A DNA stretch of 64,000 bases from Verrucomicrobiota bacterium (GCA_016235595.1 JACRJX010000016.1:248001-312000), one strand, 5' to 3'; shown: positions 18,804 to 28,804, counted from the stretch's first letter. The notes: generated by a model from the sequence alone, not told the origin. Made by a program: numbers and translations.

Positions 18804-19670
18804 ATGAAAACAACCAACATGACCCGGCGTGAATTTGCGCGCATGGCTGCGCTTGGCGCTGCCGGCATCAGCAGCGCGCTCACCGCCCAAGCCGCCGCCT
18901 CCGCATCGCCCTTGAAGATCACCGTCATCGGCGATTCCTCGTGCATCCCCGATGTGCGCCACGAGGTGGCTTGTTTGCTGATCAACGGCAAGCATCTTGT
19001 GGACACCGGTTGGTGCGCGGCGCTGAAGATGCGCGAGTTTGGGTTCGATCCGCTGGCGCTGGAATCCATCATCCTGACGCACTTCCACCAGGACCATTAC
19101 CTCGGCCTGCCGCAATTGCTGTTCTTCGTGGGCTTGCGAAAACGCCCCGGTTCGCCGCTGAACATCGCCGGCCCCAGCGAGAACCTCCAACGCGTCGTCG
19201 AGGCCGCGGACGTGTTTTTGCAGGTTCCTCGTTTCCCGGAGCTGGCAGTGAATCGCAAGCTGATTCCGCTCACTGCGGGCGACAAGTTCGAAGTGTCGGA
19301 CGTGCGCTTCGAAACGTTTGCCTCCAATCACCTCTCGGGGAAGAACAAGATCGAGCAGGCGCTGGTTTATAAGATCACCGACAAAGCCAGTGGCGCGTGC
19401 GCGGTCTACACTGGCGACACCCACCCGCATCCGCCCATCGCGGAGTTCGCCAAGGGCGCATCGCTGCTGATTCACGATGGCAGCCACACTTCCGCCAAGG
19501 GCGCCGCGCAGATCGCGAAACAAGCCGGTGTCGAAAAACTCGTGCTCATTCACTACTCGCAAAATCGGGCTGAGAAGCTTCTCTCCGAGGCGAAAGCAAT
19601 CTTCCCCAACACCGAACTTGCGAAGGAAGGGCAGACCTTGGAAGTTGGCAAGGCCGGCGCAACTCAGTGA
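18804..19670 (+). CDS. Exported MBL-fold metallo-hydrolase
   Basis: This 288-residue protein begins with a Tat-type signal (MTRREFARMAALGAAG). The metallo-beta-lactamase metal motif LTHFHQDHYLGL is near residue 92, with further ligands in ASNHLSGKNK, YTGDTHPHP and HDGSHTS. The layout resembles RNase Z/arylsulfatase-type MBL proteins, but export argues against RNA processing; a secreted esterase or sulfatase role is possible. AGGAG stands 8 nt before the ATG. The next gene, an M55 peptidase, starts 40 nt on. Confidence 0.82.
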   Translation: MKTTNMTRREFARMAALGAAGISSALTAQAAASASPLKITVIGDSSCIPDVRHEVACLLINGKHLVDTGWCAALKMREFGFDPLALESIILTHFHQDHYLGLPQLLFFVGLRKRPGSPLNIAGPSENLQRVVEAADVFLQVPRFPELAVNRKLIPLTAGDKFEVSDVRFETFASNHLSGKNKIEQALVYKITDKASGACAVYTGDTHPHPPIAEFAKGASLLIHDGSHTSAKGAAQIAKQAGVEKLVLIHYSQNRAEKLLSEAKAIFPNTELAKEGQTLEVGKAGATQ

Positions 19671-19710
19671 GCGTGGCAGCCGTTCTCGACAACGATTTGG
19701 AGAAAAACAC

Positions 19711-20583
19711 ATGCACGCAGAACCTGCACCCATGAACTCGTTTCCCCTTCAATCCCGCCTGAGACACTGGCGGCTTGTATTGACGGTCGCGCTGATCGTC
19801 CTGGGCCACGCGACTCTTTCCGCCGCCGAAAAGAAAATCTACATCGTGACGGATTTGGAAGGAGCCAGCGGCGTTTACAAGTTCACGCAGACGCGTAATT
19901 GCCAGGAGACGGCTCTGGGCCGGCAGGCGATGGAATATCTCATGGGTGACATCGCAGCTGTTGTCCGCGGCTTGCGCGAAGGTGGCGCCACCGAGATCAT
20001 CGTCAGCGACGGTCATGGCGGGCAGGCTTTTGTCCCGCACTTGATGGCGCCGGGCGCGAAATACATCACCGGCCTGCCACGTTCCGGGGGCGGAATCGAT
20101 GGATCCTACGTCGGATTGGTCCAGTTGGGATGCCATGCCATGATGGGCACGCCCGACGGCGTGCTCAATCACACCCAATCCTCAAAAACAGAAAACCGCT
20201 ATTGGTATAACGGTGTCGAATCGGGTGAGCTGGCGCAATCTGCTGCTATTGCTGGTCACTACGGCGTGCCGACGATCATGGTCACCGGCGACGAGGCCAC
20301 CTGCCGGGAAGCACGGCAGTTCTTCGGTGACAATTGTGTAACCGTGGCGGTGAAGCGCGGTCTCTCCCGCGAAGCCGCCGTGCTCTATCCCTTCGCAGAG
20401 ACTCGCCAGGCTCTCTACAAGGGGGCGAAACGCGCCATGTCCGTGATCCGAAAATGCAAACCCTACAAGCTCACGGAGCCGATCAAGGCGAAGAAACAGT
20501 ACCTTATCCTGACGCCTGCGCCGCCGAAACTGATGATCAAGGAAGGCGAAATCACCAATGTGCTGGATCTGTATCGTTTCTAG
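19711..20583 (+). CDS. Exported M55-family (DppA-like) D-aminopeptidase
   Basis: This protein of about 290 residues has an N-terminal signal segment (RLVLTVALIVLGHATLSA). The peptidase part matches DppA: IVTDLEGASGV (zinc-binding Asp/Glu), SDGHGGQ (His), GCHAMMGTPDGVLNHT and VTGDEATCREA (Glu). DppA releases N-terminal D-amino acids, for example from peptidoglycan peptides. Export would place this enzyme outside the cytoplasm, where it could recycle cell-wall or dead-cell material. The start at 19711 follows GGAG by 9 nt; a second ATG at 19732 is possible. Confidence 0.82.
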   Translation: MHAEPAPMNSFPLQSRLRHWRLVLTVALIVLGHATLSAAEKKIYIVTDLEGASGVYKFTQTRNCQETALGRQAMEYLMGDIAAVVRGLREGGATEIIVSDGHGGQAFVPHLMAPGAKYITGLPRSGGGIDGSYVGLVQLGCHAMMGTPDGVLNHTQSSKTENRYWYNGVESGELAQSAAIAGHYGVPTIMVTGDEATCREARQFFGDNCVTVAVKRGLSREAAVLYPFAETRQALYKGAKRAMSVIRKCKPYKLTEPIKAKKQYLILTPAPPKLMIKEGEITNVLDLYRF

Positions 20584-20616
20584 AAAAGACTACTGCCGCG
20601 GCTGGTTGAAGCCGGA

Positions 20617-23253
20617 ATGAGAACAACAGTTGTAATTCTGATGGTTGCGCTTGCTCTGACGGGCGGCGCAGCACGTGGTGACCAGCAGAAGCGATATCCT
20701 GTCCCCACCAAGTGCATCCAGACGGAGAGTGGCCATTGCTACATCGCCAGCATGGACTTTGGCGAGGAGGGCGACAAGGACACGGGCAACAAGTCCGGCC
20801 TGTTGCTGTTTGAGGACGGCAAACCGCTCGGGCCGGCGCGCGCGGTGCACAAGGACATCCGCGAGAAGGGCGGCGGACGGTATTCGCACTGGACGCGCCA
20901 CAACCTTTATTTGTCTGCGTCGGACAATTCCGACCCGCGCAAGAACGGCCGCAAGTATGAGGTTGCGTCAACGAATCCGAAGAACGAACTCGCCGAACTC
21001 ACAGAAATTCCGTCCACGCCCAAGCGCCACATCGAGGTCATCCGCGGCTCGCGCCACGAATACACGATCCGGCTCGGCGGCAATCTTGATTATGAGAACA
21101 GCCACACGCGTTTCAACGGCGGCTTTGCCGTCGCGTTCCAGCCGAACGTCTCGCTGACCATCGCCAACACGGGCGACCGGCCCGTTTGCTGGCCGAAGCT
21201 CGTTGCCAACGGTGTGCGCGACTGGAGCACCTACGAGAGCCTGTTGGCTGACTTCACGCGCGGCGCGGCCAACGACCAGGAGCGGGCGCTGTTCATCTGG
21301 CAGGCTGCGCGAGAGAATCGCTATCACTGCTTGCCGCTGTTCCCCGACAACGAGTTCCACGACCCGGTGAAGGTTTTTAACTCCTACGGGCTGAACCTCT
21401 GCGACGACATGGGCTATTGCGGCTGCTCGCTGTTCAAGCACGCGGGCCTCGGCAAGCCGAAATACTCGCTCGACCCAAAGGTGCGGAGCCTGAATGGCCA
21501 CATGATGTGCGAGGCGGTGGTGGATGACCGCTACCAGTTCATTGACATAGACGAGAGCGTGTTCTACCTCGACCGCGAGTGCGAACGGCCTGTCAGCGGC
21601 GACGCCTGCGCGCGCGACCACGATCTGGTGCGGCGCGAGGTTCACTACGGGCCTGAGTTCGGTGGTTGGGACGGCAGCGAAAGCTCCGCGGCGATTTTTG
21701 GCAACGATGACCGCGCCACGCAGCTTTTTCTGCGCGGCCACGAGATGCGCTACACATTGCGGCCCGGCGAGCGCGTTGTGTTTCGGTGGGACAATATCGG
21801 CAAATACGCTTGCCACAGTGAGAAGTGGGATCAGGAGCCGCCGTTCTACGGCAACTCGAAGTTCATCTACGCGCCGCGGCTGGACGGCGGTCCGGCGGCC
21901 GGCACGCTCGTGTATACCGTGGATACGCCGTGGGCTGTTTGCGGCGGAACGTTGCGCGCGGAGTTCGTCGGTCACGACACGCAGGACAAGTTCGCGCTCG
22001 ACGTGCGCCTTGACAGCAAGAAGGTGACGCGTGTCTGGGAAGGCGCGGGGCGGGGGTCGGTGAGGGCGAACGTGGCGATTGACAACGCGCTTCAACCGCA
22101 TCGCGCGCCGGCGAAGTATCACTATGAAGTCATCGTGACGGTCCCGTCCGGCGGCGCAAAGCTCAAGTCGCTCGAAATCGAGACGGACGTGATGGCCGCG
22201 CCGTTGTCGTTGCCTCGCCTGGGACGTGGCGACAACACGTTCGTCTATAGCGACCAACAGGACGGTCCGCACGAGGTCACGATCACGCAGGAATGGCGCG
22301 AGTGCGATGCGCTGAAGCTGCCGTTGCCACCCGCGACGCCGGAGTATCCGCCCGCTGGCGCGACGATTCGCGACTCAATGGTGACGTTCAAGTGGCCCGC
22401 CACCGACGGAGCGCGCGCGTGGCATATCCAGGTCAGCCAGCGCGGGGATTTCCGCATCCCGTATCGGCCGAGCTACGACGTGATCATCCGCGACCGCCAG
22501 TGGTGTGTGCCTTACACCGGCATGTTCGCGCCAGACACGACCTACCACTGGCGTGTGCGCGCCCGCGACAAGCGTGGCGTCTGGAGCGAGTGGAGTCCGG
22601 CATGGACATTCCGATGGGAAGGCCCGCGCGTGCCGGTCAACGTGCGCGCTGAGCCGCGCGACGGCGGCATGGTGTTGCGTTGGGAGCCGAACCCGCGTGG
22701 CGCTCGGCCGGTAACCTACGACGTCTATGGTTCGGACGAGAAAGGCTTCTCAGTCCACAAGGACGCTTACACTTCCTACGCGCGCGGCAACGTGCCCGCG
22801 AATTTCCTCGGCCGCGCCACCAGCACGGAGATGCTCGTCGTCTCGCCGCAGGCGTCCCGCGCGAATATGAACAAATGCTACTACCGGGTCGTGGCAGTGG
22901 ACGCGAACGGCACGGAGAGCATCTGTTCCGACTACGCCGAGATGCCGCATCCGCATTTCTGGAGCAAACCGACCACGACGGCGAAAGTCGGCGTCCCGTT
23001 CTCGTATCGGCCCGGCATCATCCGTTCACTCGGCGACGCGCAGCATCGCGACGAGCCGAAGGGCAATGGCTTCTGGGAGGCGGAGGAACTCACGTTTGCG
23101 CTGCGCCAAGCTCCCGCGTGGCTGAAACTCGACCCGAAGACCGGCCTTCTCGCCGGCACTCCCGACGCGCCTGGCAAGTGGCGCATCAGACTCGAAGTCC
23201 GCACCCAATCCGGTGGCGCGGTCACGCAAGAGTTCGAGCTCACGGTGGAGTAG
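20617..23253 (+). CDS. Exported transglutaminase-like protein with Fn3 and Ig-like domains
   Basis: This 878-residue protein has a signal peptide (TVVILMVALALTGGAARG). Residues about 220-330 hold a transglutaminase-like pattern: ERALFIWQAARENRY, then GLNLCDDMGYCGCSLFKHAG (Cys), SLNGHMMCEAVV (His) and YQFIDIDESVFY (Asp), i.e. a candidate Cys-His-Asp triad. The C-terminus has two fibronectin type III-like units (YHWRVRARDKRGVWSEWS; VNVRAEPRDGGMVLRW) and a putative-Ig domain (APAWLKLDPKTGLLAGTP). Its role is unknown; cross-linking or proteolysis in the matrix is only a guess. It lies in the same rightward run, 33 nt after the M55 gene. Confidence 0.6.
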   Translation: MRTTVVILMVALALTGGAARGDQQKRYPVPTKCIQTESGHCYIASMDFGEEGDKDTGNKSGLLLFEDGKPLGPARAVHKDIREKGGGRYSHWTRHNLYLSASDNSDPRKNGRKYEVASTNPKNELAELTEIPSTPKRHIEVIRGSRHEYTIRLGGNLDYENSHTRFNGGFAVAFQPNVSLTIANTGDRPVCWPKLVANGVRDWSTYESLLADFTRGAANDQERALFIWQAARENRYHCLPLFPDNEFHDPVKVFNSYGLNLCDDMGYCGCSLFKHAGLGKPKYSLDPKVRSLNGHMMCEAVVDDRYQFIDIDESVFYLDRECERPVSGDACARDHDLVRREVHYGPEFGGWDGSESSAAIFGNDDRATQLFLRGHEMRYTLRPGERVVFRWDNIGKYACHSEKWDQEPPFYGNSKFIYAPRLDGGPAAGTLVYTVDTPWAVCGGTLRAEFVGHDTQDKFALDVRLDSKKVTRVWEGAGRGSVRANVAIDNALQPHRAPAKYHYEVIVTVPSGGAKLKSLEIETDVMAAPLSLPRLGRGDNTFVYSDQQDGPHEVTITQEWRECDALKLPLPPATPEYPPAGATIRDSMVTFKWPATDGARAWHIQVSQRGDFRIPYRPSYDVIIRDRQWCVPYTGMFAPDTTYHWRVRARDKRGVWSEWSPAWTFRWEGPRVPVNVRAEPRDGGMVLRWEPNPRGARPVTYDVYGSDEKGFSVHKDAYTSYARGNVPANFLGRATSTEMLVVSPQASRANMNKCYYRVVAVDANGTESICSDYAEMPHPHFWSKPTTTAKVGVPFSYRPGIIRSLGDAQHRDEPKGNGFWEAEELTFALRQAPAWLKLDPKTGLLAGTPDAPGKWRIRLEVRTQSGGAVTQEFELTVE

Positions 23254-23271
23254 GTTGGTCATCGCGGTTCG

Positions 23272-23312
23272 CGTTTCGTGATTGTTCCGCTAAAAGGCAT
23301 GGCGTAGCCTGC
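23272..23312 (+). repeat. Dispersed intergenic element, copy 2
   Basis: GTTTCGTGATTGT (23272-23284) and GGCGTAGCCTGC (23301-23312) repeat the two blocks found at 13622 and 13650 with a one-base difference in spacing. The element fills the gap between the transglutaminase-like gene and the HzsA-related gene, ending 12 nt before the latter's start. Confidence 0.55.
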
Positions 23313-23324
23313 GGCTTGCTCGGC

Positions 23325-25667
23325 ATGAGGATGAACCGTTTAGCTGTCGTTGCGCGAAGTGGATGGCTGCTGGCAGGCAGTTGGTTGCTTGCCTTTGCGG
23401 TGCTCATCATAGGGGCGAATGCTGCACAACCTGATGCGGAGATGAAGCGTGCGGTTGAGGAGGACTGGGCACGGCAGGAGCAACGCTTGGGACGCGCGGC
23501 GGGATCTGCGGAAAGCATCCGCGAGGCTGTCGCGCGGGCTGCGCGCTTGTTGGAGCATCGGCAGGGTAAACCGGCGGTTGCGGCGAAGCTGGCGGAACTG
23601 CAGCGGGCGGCGGAGAGGGTGGATTCACTCGACAGCGACGGGCGACTCTCGCTCTATCGGCAAGCACGGTGGTTTGCGCGGGAGTTGGCGCTCGACGATC
23701 CGCGCATCACGGGCCAGCCGTTGGTATTCTTGAAGCGCAACCGGTTCGTCTGCCAGATGCTCCACGAATACATGGGCTATTTCCACGACTACGGAAACGT
23801 CGCGGGCGGCGGTGGCATCCATCTCCTCGAACGGCCCGGTTACTCGCTCAAGACGCGTGACCTCATCCGTGGCCGCCTCACGAACGGCAACTTCACCACG
23901 CTTGCGCTGTCTTACGATGCGCGGACGGTGTTCTTCGCGTTTGCCGAACGGTCGGAGAAGAAGCCGGAGTTCACATCGCCAGAGCGCCGGTCATTCCACG
24001 TCTTCTCGATGGCGCGCGACGGCTCGGCGCTGCGGCAACTGACGCGCGGGATCGAGGACGATTTCGATCCGTGCCCGTTGCCGGACGGCGGGCTGGCGTT
24101 CATGTCATCCCGGCGCGGCGGATTTGCCCGGTGCAATAACCCGTGGGAACCGTGCGCCACTTACACGCTGCACCGCATGGACGCGGACGGCGCACACGTC
24201 CGCACGCTGTCGTTTCATGAGACTGACGAGTGGCATCCGTTTGTCATGAACGACGGGCGGCTCATGTTCATCCGGTGGGATTACGTGGACCGCTCGGCGG
24301 CCAACTTCCACGGGCTGTGGACCAGTCGCGCGGACGGCACGGGCGTGGCCGGGTTGTTCGGCAACTACACGATGCGCATCAACGCCTGCTACCAGCCGCG
24401 GCCGATTCCCGGCTCGGACCGGCTGCTGTTCGTTGCGGGAGCGCATCACGCGGATGTGGGTGGGTCGCTGGTGATGCTCGACCCGAAGCTGGCGCGGCTC
24501 GACGCGAAGACGGGCGAGGACATCCTCGACGCGATCCAGTCGCTGACGCCGGAGATCTGTTTTCCGGAATCGGTGGGCTGGCCGAAGAGCTACTTTCACA
24601 GTCCGTGGCCGTTATCGGAGGATGTGTTCCTGGTTTCGTTCAGCTTCGATCCGTTGCCGGGGATGAGTTCCGGCGAGAAGAAAGACACGCGCACCGGGTT
24701 GTATTACTTCGACCGCTTCGGCAATCTCGAACTGCTCTATCGCGACGCGGGCATTTCCTCGATGTATCCGATTCCGCTGGCTCCGCGTGCGCGACCGCCG
24801 GTCGTTGGCTCCAACCTTGCGACCGAACTGGGCGGCGAGGGCGAATTTCTCCTGAGTGACGTGGGACGCAGCCTGATGCCGCTGCCACCCAACCGGCCCA
24901 TCCGCGAACTGCGCGTCTTTCAGCTGCTCTCGAAGACCGGCATTCACACCGCCAACAATCCGCGCATCGGCCACGCGAACGCCGAGAACGCCCGCGTGCT
25001 GCTCGGCACGGTGCCGGTGGAGGCGGATGGCTCGGCTTATTTTCGCGCACCGGCGGGCGAGCCGCTGTATTTTCAGGCGGTGGACGCCGCGGGCCGCGCC
25101 GTGCAGAGCATGCGCAGCGAAGTCTATCTGCAACCGGGTGAACGCCGCGCTTGCGTCGGCTGCCACGAAGCGCTTGGCACCGCGGTAACGAACCGCCCCA
25201 CGCTGGCGATGCGGCGCGCGCCTTCGCGCCTGAAGTCTGGCCCCGAAGGAACGCGGCCGATGAGCTATCCGTTGCTGGTGCAACCGGTGCTGGATCGCCA
25301 CTGCGTGCGCTGCCATGACGGCCAGCCGGCGCCCGGCAAGAGCAAGCTGGCCTTGACCGGTGAACCTGCCGGAACATTCACGCGCTCTTATCAGAACCTG
25401 AAGCCCCACCTGCGTTGGTATGAATGGGGTCGTGGAAGTATCAGCCAGATCGCGACGCAGCCCGGCTGCATCGGCGCCGACGCCAGCCCGTTGACGGCGA
25501 TTCTCGACGATGCGACGCATCGCTCGCAAGTGCACTGGGCCGACTCCGACCGGCGCAGGCTCTATCTCTGGCTCGACGCGAACGTTCCGTTCTACGGCAC
25601 CTACGACCTCGAATTCCAGCTCGCTCAGCGCGAAGGCCGGTCCGTGCCTGTCTCGCCTTCCAGATGA
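23325..25667 (+). CDS. HzsA-related exported dihaem protein
   Basis: This protein of about 780 residues has a signal peptide (WLLAGSWLLAFAVLIIGANA). The middle is a TolB-type beta-propeller (SMARDGSALRQLTRG, CPLPDGGLAFMSSRRGG). Two CXXCH haem motifs follow, CVGCH near residue 608 and CVRCH near 661. This is the layout of HzsA-related proteins, named after the hydrazine synthase alpha subunit but widespread in Planctomycetes and Verrucomicrobia with no anammox. No beta or gamma subunit is here, so hydrazine synthesis is unlikely. It may be a periplasmic redox enzyme. The in-frame extension upstream of 23325 is a shadow of the previous gene. Confidence 0.72.
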   Translation: MRMNRLAVVARSGWLLAGSWLLAFAVLIIGANAAQPDAEMKRAVEEDWARQEQRLGRAAGSAESIREAVARAARLLEHRQGKPAVAAKLAELQRAAERVDSLDSDGRLSLYRQARWFARELALDDPRITGQPLVFLKRNRFVCQMLHEYMGYFHDYGNVAGGGGIHLLERPGYSLKTRDLIRGRLTNGNFTTLALSYDARTVFFAFAERSEKKPEFTSPERRSFHVFSMARDGSALRQLTRGIEDDFDPCPLPDGGLAFMSSRRGGFARCNNPWEPCATYTLHRMDADGAHVRTLSFHETDEWHPFVMNDGRLMFIRWDYVDRSAANFHGLWTSRADGTGVAGLFGNYTMRINACYQPRPIPGSDRLLFVAGAHHADVGGSLVMLDPKLARLDAKTGEDILDAIQSLTPEICFPESVGWPKSYFHSPWPLSEDVFLVSFSFDPLPGMSSGEKKDTRTGLYYFDRFGNLELLYRDAGISSMYPIPLAPRARPPVVGSNLATELGGEGEFLLSDVGRSLMPLPPNRPIRELRVFQLLSKTGIHTANNPRIGHANAENARVLLGTVPVEADGSAYFRAPAGEPLYFQAVDAAGRAVQSMRSEVYLQPGERRACVGCHEALGTAVTNRPTLAMRRAPSRLKSGPEGTRPMSYPLLVQPVLDRHCVRCHDGQPAPGKSKLALTGEPAGTFTRSYQNLKPHLRWYEWGRGSISQIATQPGCIGADASPLTAILDDATHRSQVHWADSDRRRLYLWLDANVPFYGTYDLEFQLAQREGRSVPVSPSR

Positions 25668-25720
25668 TTGGAATTGCGAGTTTACTGTCCGCCGTCGCGC
25701 AAGTAAGAAAGAGCCAATCC

Positions 25721-28700
25721 ATGAACGCCAAATTACTGACCGTCCTGGCCGTGTTGATCCTGGCATATAGCGCCTCTCTGGCGCTGGAGACCGAGACGCT
25801 TTTCGACGGCACCCATTCCAGCGACTGGAGCACCGCGCGCGACGACAAGCGGCTGGCGAAAGAGTTGTCGCTGAGCGAACTGGCAGCCGCGAAAGACTCG
25901 CCCGGATTGCAGTGGCGCTTCGTCTCGCGCGGCATCGGATTCAACGACATCTTCCTTATGAAGCCGATCGAACGGCGTTTCGATACCCTCCGGGTGCGGA
26001 TCAAGAACGAGGGCGAACCGTTCGAACTTGCGGTGAAGGTGCGCGATGCCGGCGGCGCGGAATGGACGGCGGGCAAAATCCCGTTGGCGCGCGGCGGCGA
26101 TTGGCGATGGGTCGAGTTCCCATGCGCACAGTGGCGGACGGCTTCCTGGTCGCGGGATGCAAACGGCAAGCTGGACTTCCCGCTGTCACACCTCGCGCTT
26201 ATCGCTTTCGGAGTGCGACCGGGGCTTGAGTATCAACTGAAAGTGCAGTGTGTCGAGGTTGTTCGTCCCGACCGGCCTGTCGCGACAATTCACGAACTCG
26301 ATCTGCCGGCCAGTCTTCGCGCGGGCCAGAACTTCACAGTGCGGTTGGGCTTCACTCTCGATAAGCCGTGTCAGGAAGAGGAGGCTTCTCTTGTCTTCCA
26401 GCGTGGAGAGGCGGTTGTGCTGCGCCTGCCGCTTGCACTGACGACGCCGCTTTCCAGGATCGCGCCCGGCCAGCGGGTGCAGCTTGACCGATCGGAGCTG
26501 CGCGTGCCCGACTACGCGTTCGGCGGGAAGATGTCGGTGACGGTGCAGTTGGGCGAGGCGCGCGTCCAGCGGGATGGAAAGCGGGCGAAGAAAGAGCCGG
26601 GCGCGGTGACGATTCAGCAACGCAAATGCGCCCGGACACTCGCACAGGTCAAGACCCACAATGGCACGCCAACATTGTTCATCAATGGCGCGCCGCACAA
26701 CGGTATGGTGTGGGCCACGTATCGTCCCACCACCGAAGTGTTCGGCGATTTCAGCCGGGCTGGCATCGATCTCTTCACGTTCAGCGGCACGCCCACCGAA
26801 GCGGGTTATGGACTCTCAAAAACCGTCTGGGTAGCGCCCGGGCAGTTCGACTATTCCGAGTTCGACCAGCGGGTGATGATGCTTCTGCAGGCCAACCCGC
26901 GCGCATACTTTTTCCCGCGCCTCTACCTGCACGCGCCGAAGTGGTGGAGCGAGGCTCATCCCGATGACATCGTGCTGATGGACCCCGGTGACGGCAAACC
27001 GGTGCCGTTCCTCCACTCCGGCGGCAAGCCCGCGCCGAGTTGGGCATCGGAGACCTGGCGGCGCGACACGGTGGCGGCGCTGAAGCGGTTGATCGCACAC
27101 ATTGAAACGTCGCCGTATGCGGATCGCGTTGCCGGTTACCATCTCGCGTCCGGCACGACGGAAGAATGGATGATGTGGGGCGGCAATGAGAATCAATGGG
27201 TGGACTATTCGCCGGCGAACACTGCGCGCTTCCGCCGTTGGCTTAAGGCGAAGTATGGGACTGATCAGCGCCTCCGCACCGCATGGGCTGATCCGTCCGT
27301 GACGCTCGCCACGGCGGCGATTCCGACCAAAGCCCAGCGTCAGAAAACCGAATCTGGTTCGCTGCGTGATCCGGCGAAGGAACAAGCCGTTATTGATTAC
27401 TATCTCTACAATGCCGACCTCGTCGCTGACACGATTTGCTATTTCACAAAGGCGGTGAAGGAAATTGCGGGCCGCCGAAAAATCACCGGTGTCTTTTACG
27501 GCTACCTGCTCCAGCTTTGCGGCGAACAGCGCCAGCAGAACGCCGGGCATCTCGCGCTGGGAAAAGTCCTCGCCTCGCCGGACGTTGATTTCATTACCAG
27601 CCCGACCAGCTACGCGTTTCGCCAGCTCGGCGGCGAGGGCACCAGCCACTTCATGTCACTCTTCGGCAGCGTCCGGCTCCATGGCAAGTTGTGGTTTGAT
27701 GAGAACGACATCCGCACGTCGCTTGCTCCCGGGCGCGTGGGCGAATGGGGCCGGCCAGTGGACGTGGCGGGCGACATCCTGCAACAAGACAAGGAACTGG
27801 CTAACTGTATCGTCAACGGCAGCGCGCAGTGGTGGTTCGACGTGGGCAGCAACAAATACAACCATCCCGCGCTGATGGGCCGGATTGGCGAGCTTGCCGG
27901 CAAGGCCCGCGAGGCGTTGGCGCTGGACCGCGCGCCCGCCGATGAAACTGCGTTCGTTGTGGACGAGAAGAGCCTGTGTTACTTGCGTGTTGCCGATCCG
28001 CTGGGGAGTTCGCTTCTGGTGAAACAACTGCCCGCCTTGCATCGCATCGGCGCGCCGGTCGGGCATTACCTGGTGACCGATCTCGCCCGCATCGGTGATC
28101 GGAAACTTTACATCTTTCCGACGAGCTTCGCGCCCACTGCGGCCGACCGCAAAGCGATCGATGCCCTCAAGCGCGACCACCATGTGCTGTTGTTTCTCTG
28201 GACGCCGGGCGTTTATCGCAATGGGAAACTCGACGAGACCGGCATGGCGGAGATGACGGGTATCAAATTGCGATTGTCACGCGAGCCGGCGGCGCTGCGC
28301 GTCACACTGAAGCCCGGGCATTCACTCACCGCCGGTTTGGATGGTGTCGCTTACGGTGGTGACCGCAAAACGTCCCCGATCTGTTACGCGGACGATCCCG
28401 GCGCGAAGGTGCTCGGAACGTTGCCCGACGGCCAGCCGGGCCTCGTCGTGAAGGAGCATGGCGACTGGACGGCGGTGTATTCGTCGGCGCCGCTGTTGCC
28501 GGCCTCCCTGTTGCGCCGGGTGGCGGAGCTTGCGGGTGTCCATCTTTATATTGGCAGCGAGGACGTTGTCTGGGCCTCGCGTCAACTGCTGGCGGTCAGC
28601 GTCAAGGAAGCTGGCGCGCGAAAAATCACGTTGCCCCGCAAGGCCAGCGTGCGCGACCTCTATCGCGGCACGAAGATCGGCGACGGCATCGATTCCTTCG

Positions 28701-28747
28701 ACATGAACTTTGAAGGCCATGCCACACGGGTGTTTGTCGTTGAGTAG
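25721..28747 (+). CDS. Clan GH-A (GH42-like) exported glycosidase, paralogue 1
   Basis: This protein of about 1008 residues has a signal peptide (LLTVLAVLILAYSASLA). N-terminal beta-sandwiches (about 25-305) precede a GH42-type barrel beginning FINGAPHNGMVWATYRP. Candidate acid/base Glu is in SGTTEEW near residue 480 and the nucleophile Glu in LWFDEND near 660. A trimerisation-like alpha/beta domain (LYIFPTSFAPTAADRKAI) and a C-terminal beta domain follow. It is clearly homologous along its length with the protein at 30541-33489. Beta-galactosidase-type activity is the family expectation. The start at 25721 gives the signal peptide; the frame upstream overlaps the HzsA-related gene. Confidence 0.78.
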   Translation: MNAKLLTVLAVLILAYSASLALETETLFDGTHSSDWSTARDDKRLAKELSLSELAAAKDSPGLQWRFVSRGIGFNDIFLMKPIERRFDTLRVRIKNEGEPFELAVKVRDAGGAEWTAGKIPLARGGDWRWVEFPCAQWRTASWSRDANGKLDFPLSHLALIAFGVRPGLEYQLKVQCVEVVRPDRPVATIHELDLPASLRAGQNFTVRLGFTLDKPCQEEEASLVFQRGEAVVLRLPLALTTPLSRIAPGQRVQLDRSELRVPDYAFGGKMSVTVQLGEARVQRDGKRAKKEPGAVTIQQRKCARTLAQVKTHNGTPTLFINGAPHNGMVWATYRPTTEVFGDFSRAGIDLFTFSGTPTEAGYGLSKTVWVAPGQFDYSEFDQRVMMLLQANPRAYFFPRLYLHAPKWWSEAHPDDIVLMDPGDGKPVPFLHSGGKPAPSWASETWRRDTVAALKRLIAHIETSPYADRVAGYHLASGTTEEWMMWGGNENQWVDYSPANTARFRRWLKAKYGTDQRLRTAWADPSVTLATAAIPTKAQRQKTESGSLRDPAKEQAVIDYYLYNADLVADTICYFTKAVKEIAGRRKITGVFYGYLLQLCGEQRQQNAGHLALGKVLASPDVDFITSPTSYAFRQLGGEGTSHFMSLFGSVRLHGKLWFDENDIRTSLAPGRVGEWGRPVDVAGDILQQDKELANCIVNGSAQWWFDVGSNKYNHPALMGRIGELAGKAREALALDRAPADETAFVVDEKSLCYLRVADPLGSSLLVKQLPALHRIGAPVGHYLVTDLARIGDRKLYIFPTSFAPTAADRKAIDALKRDHHVLLFLWTPGVYRNGKLDETGMAEMTGIKLRLSREPAALRVTLKPGHSLTAGLDGVAYGGDRKTSPICYADDPGAKVLGTLPDGQPGLVVKEHGDWTAVYSSAPLLPASLLRRVAELAGVHLYIGSEDVVWASRQLLAVSVKEAGARKITLPRKASVRDLYRGTKIGDGIDSFDMNFEGHATRVFVVE

Positions 28748-28804
28748 GGTCGGTGTCAACGCCAGCCAGCTGACGATGATTCTCAAGGATCGAACTGTGA
28801 CTCC

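Noticed and set aside
23325..25667. Hydrazine synthase of an anammox organism
   Set aside because: Only an HzsA-like plan is present; no HzsB/HzsC or nitrogen-metabolism genes, and HzsA-related proteins are common in non-anammox bacteria.
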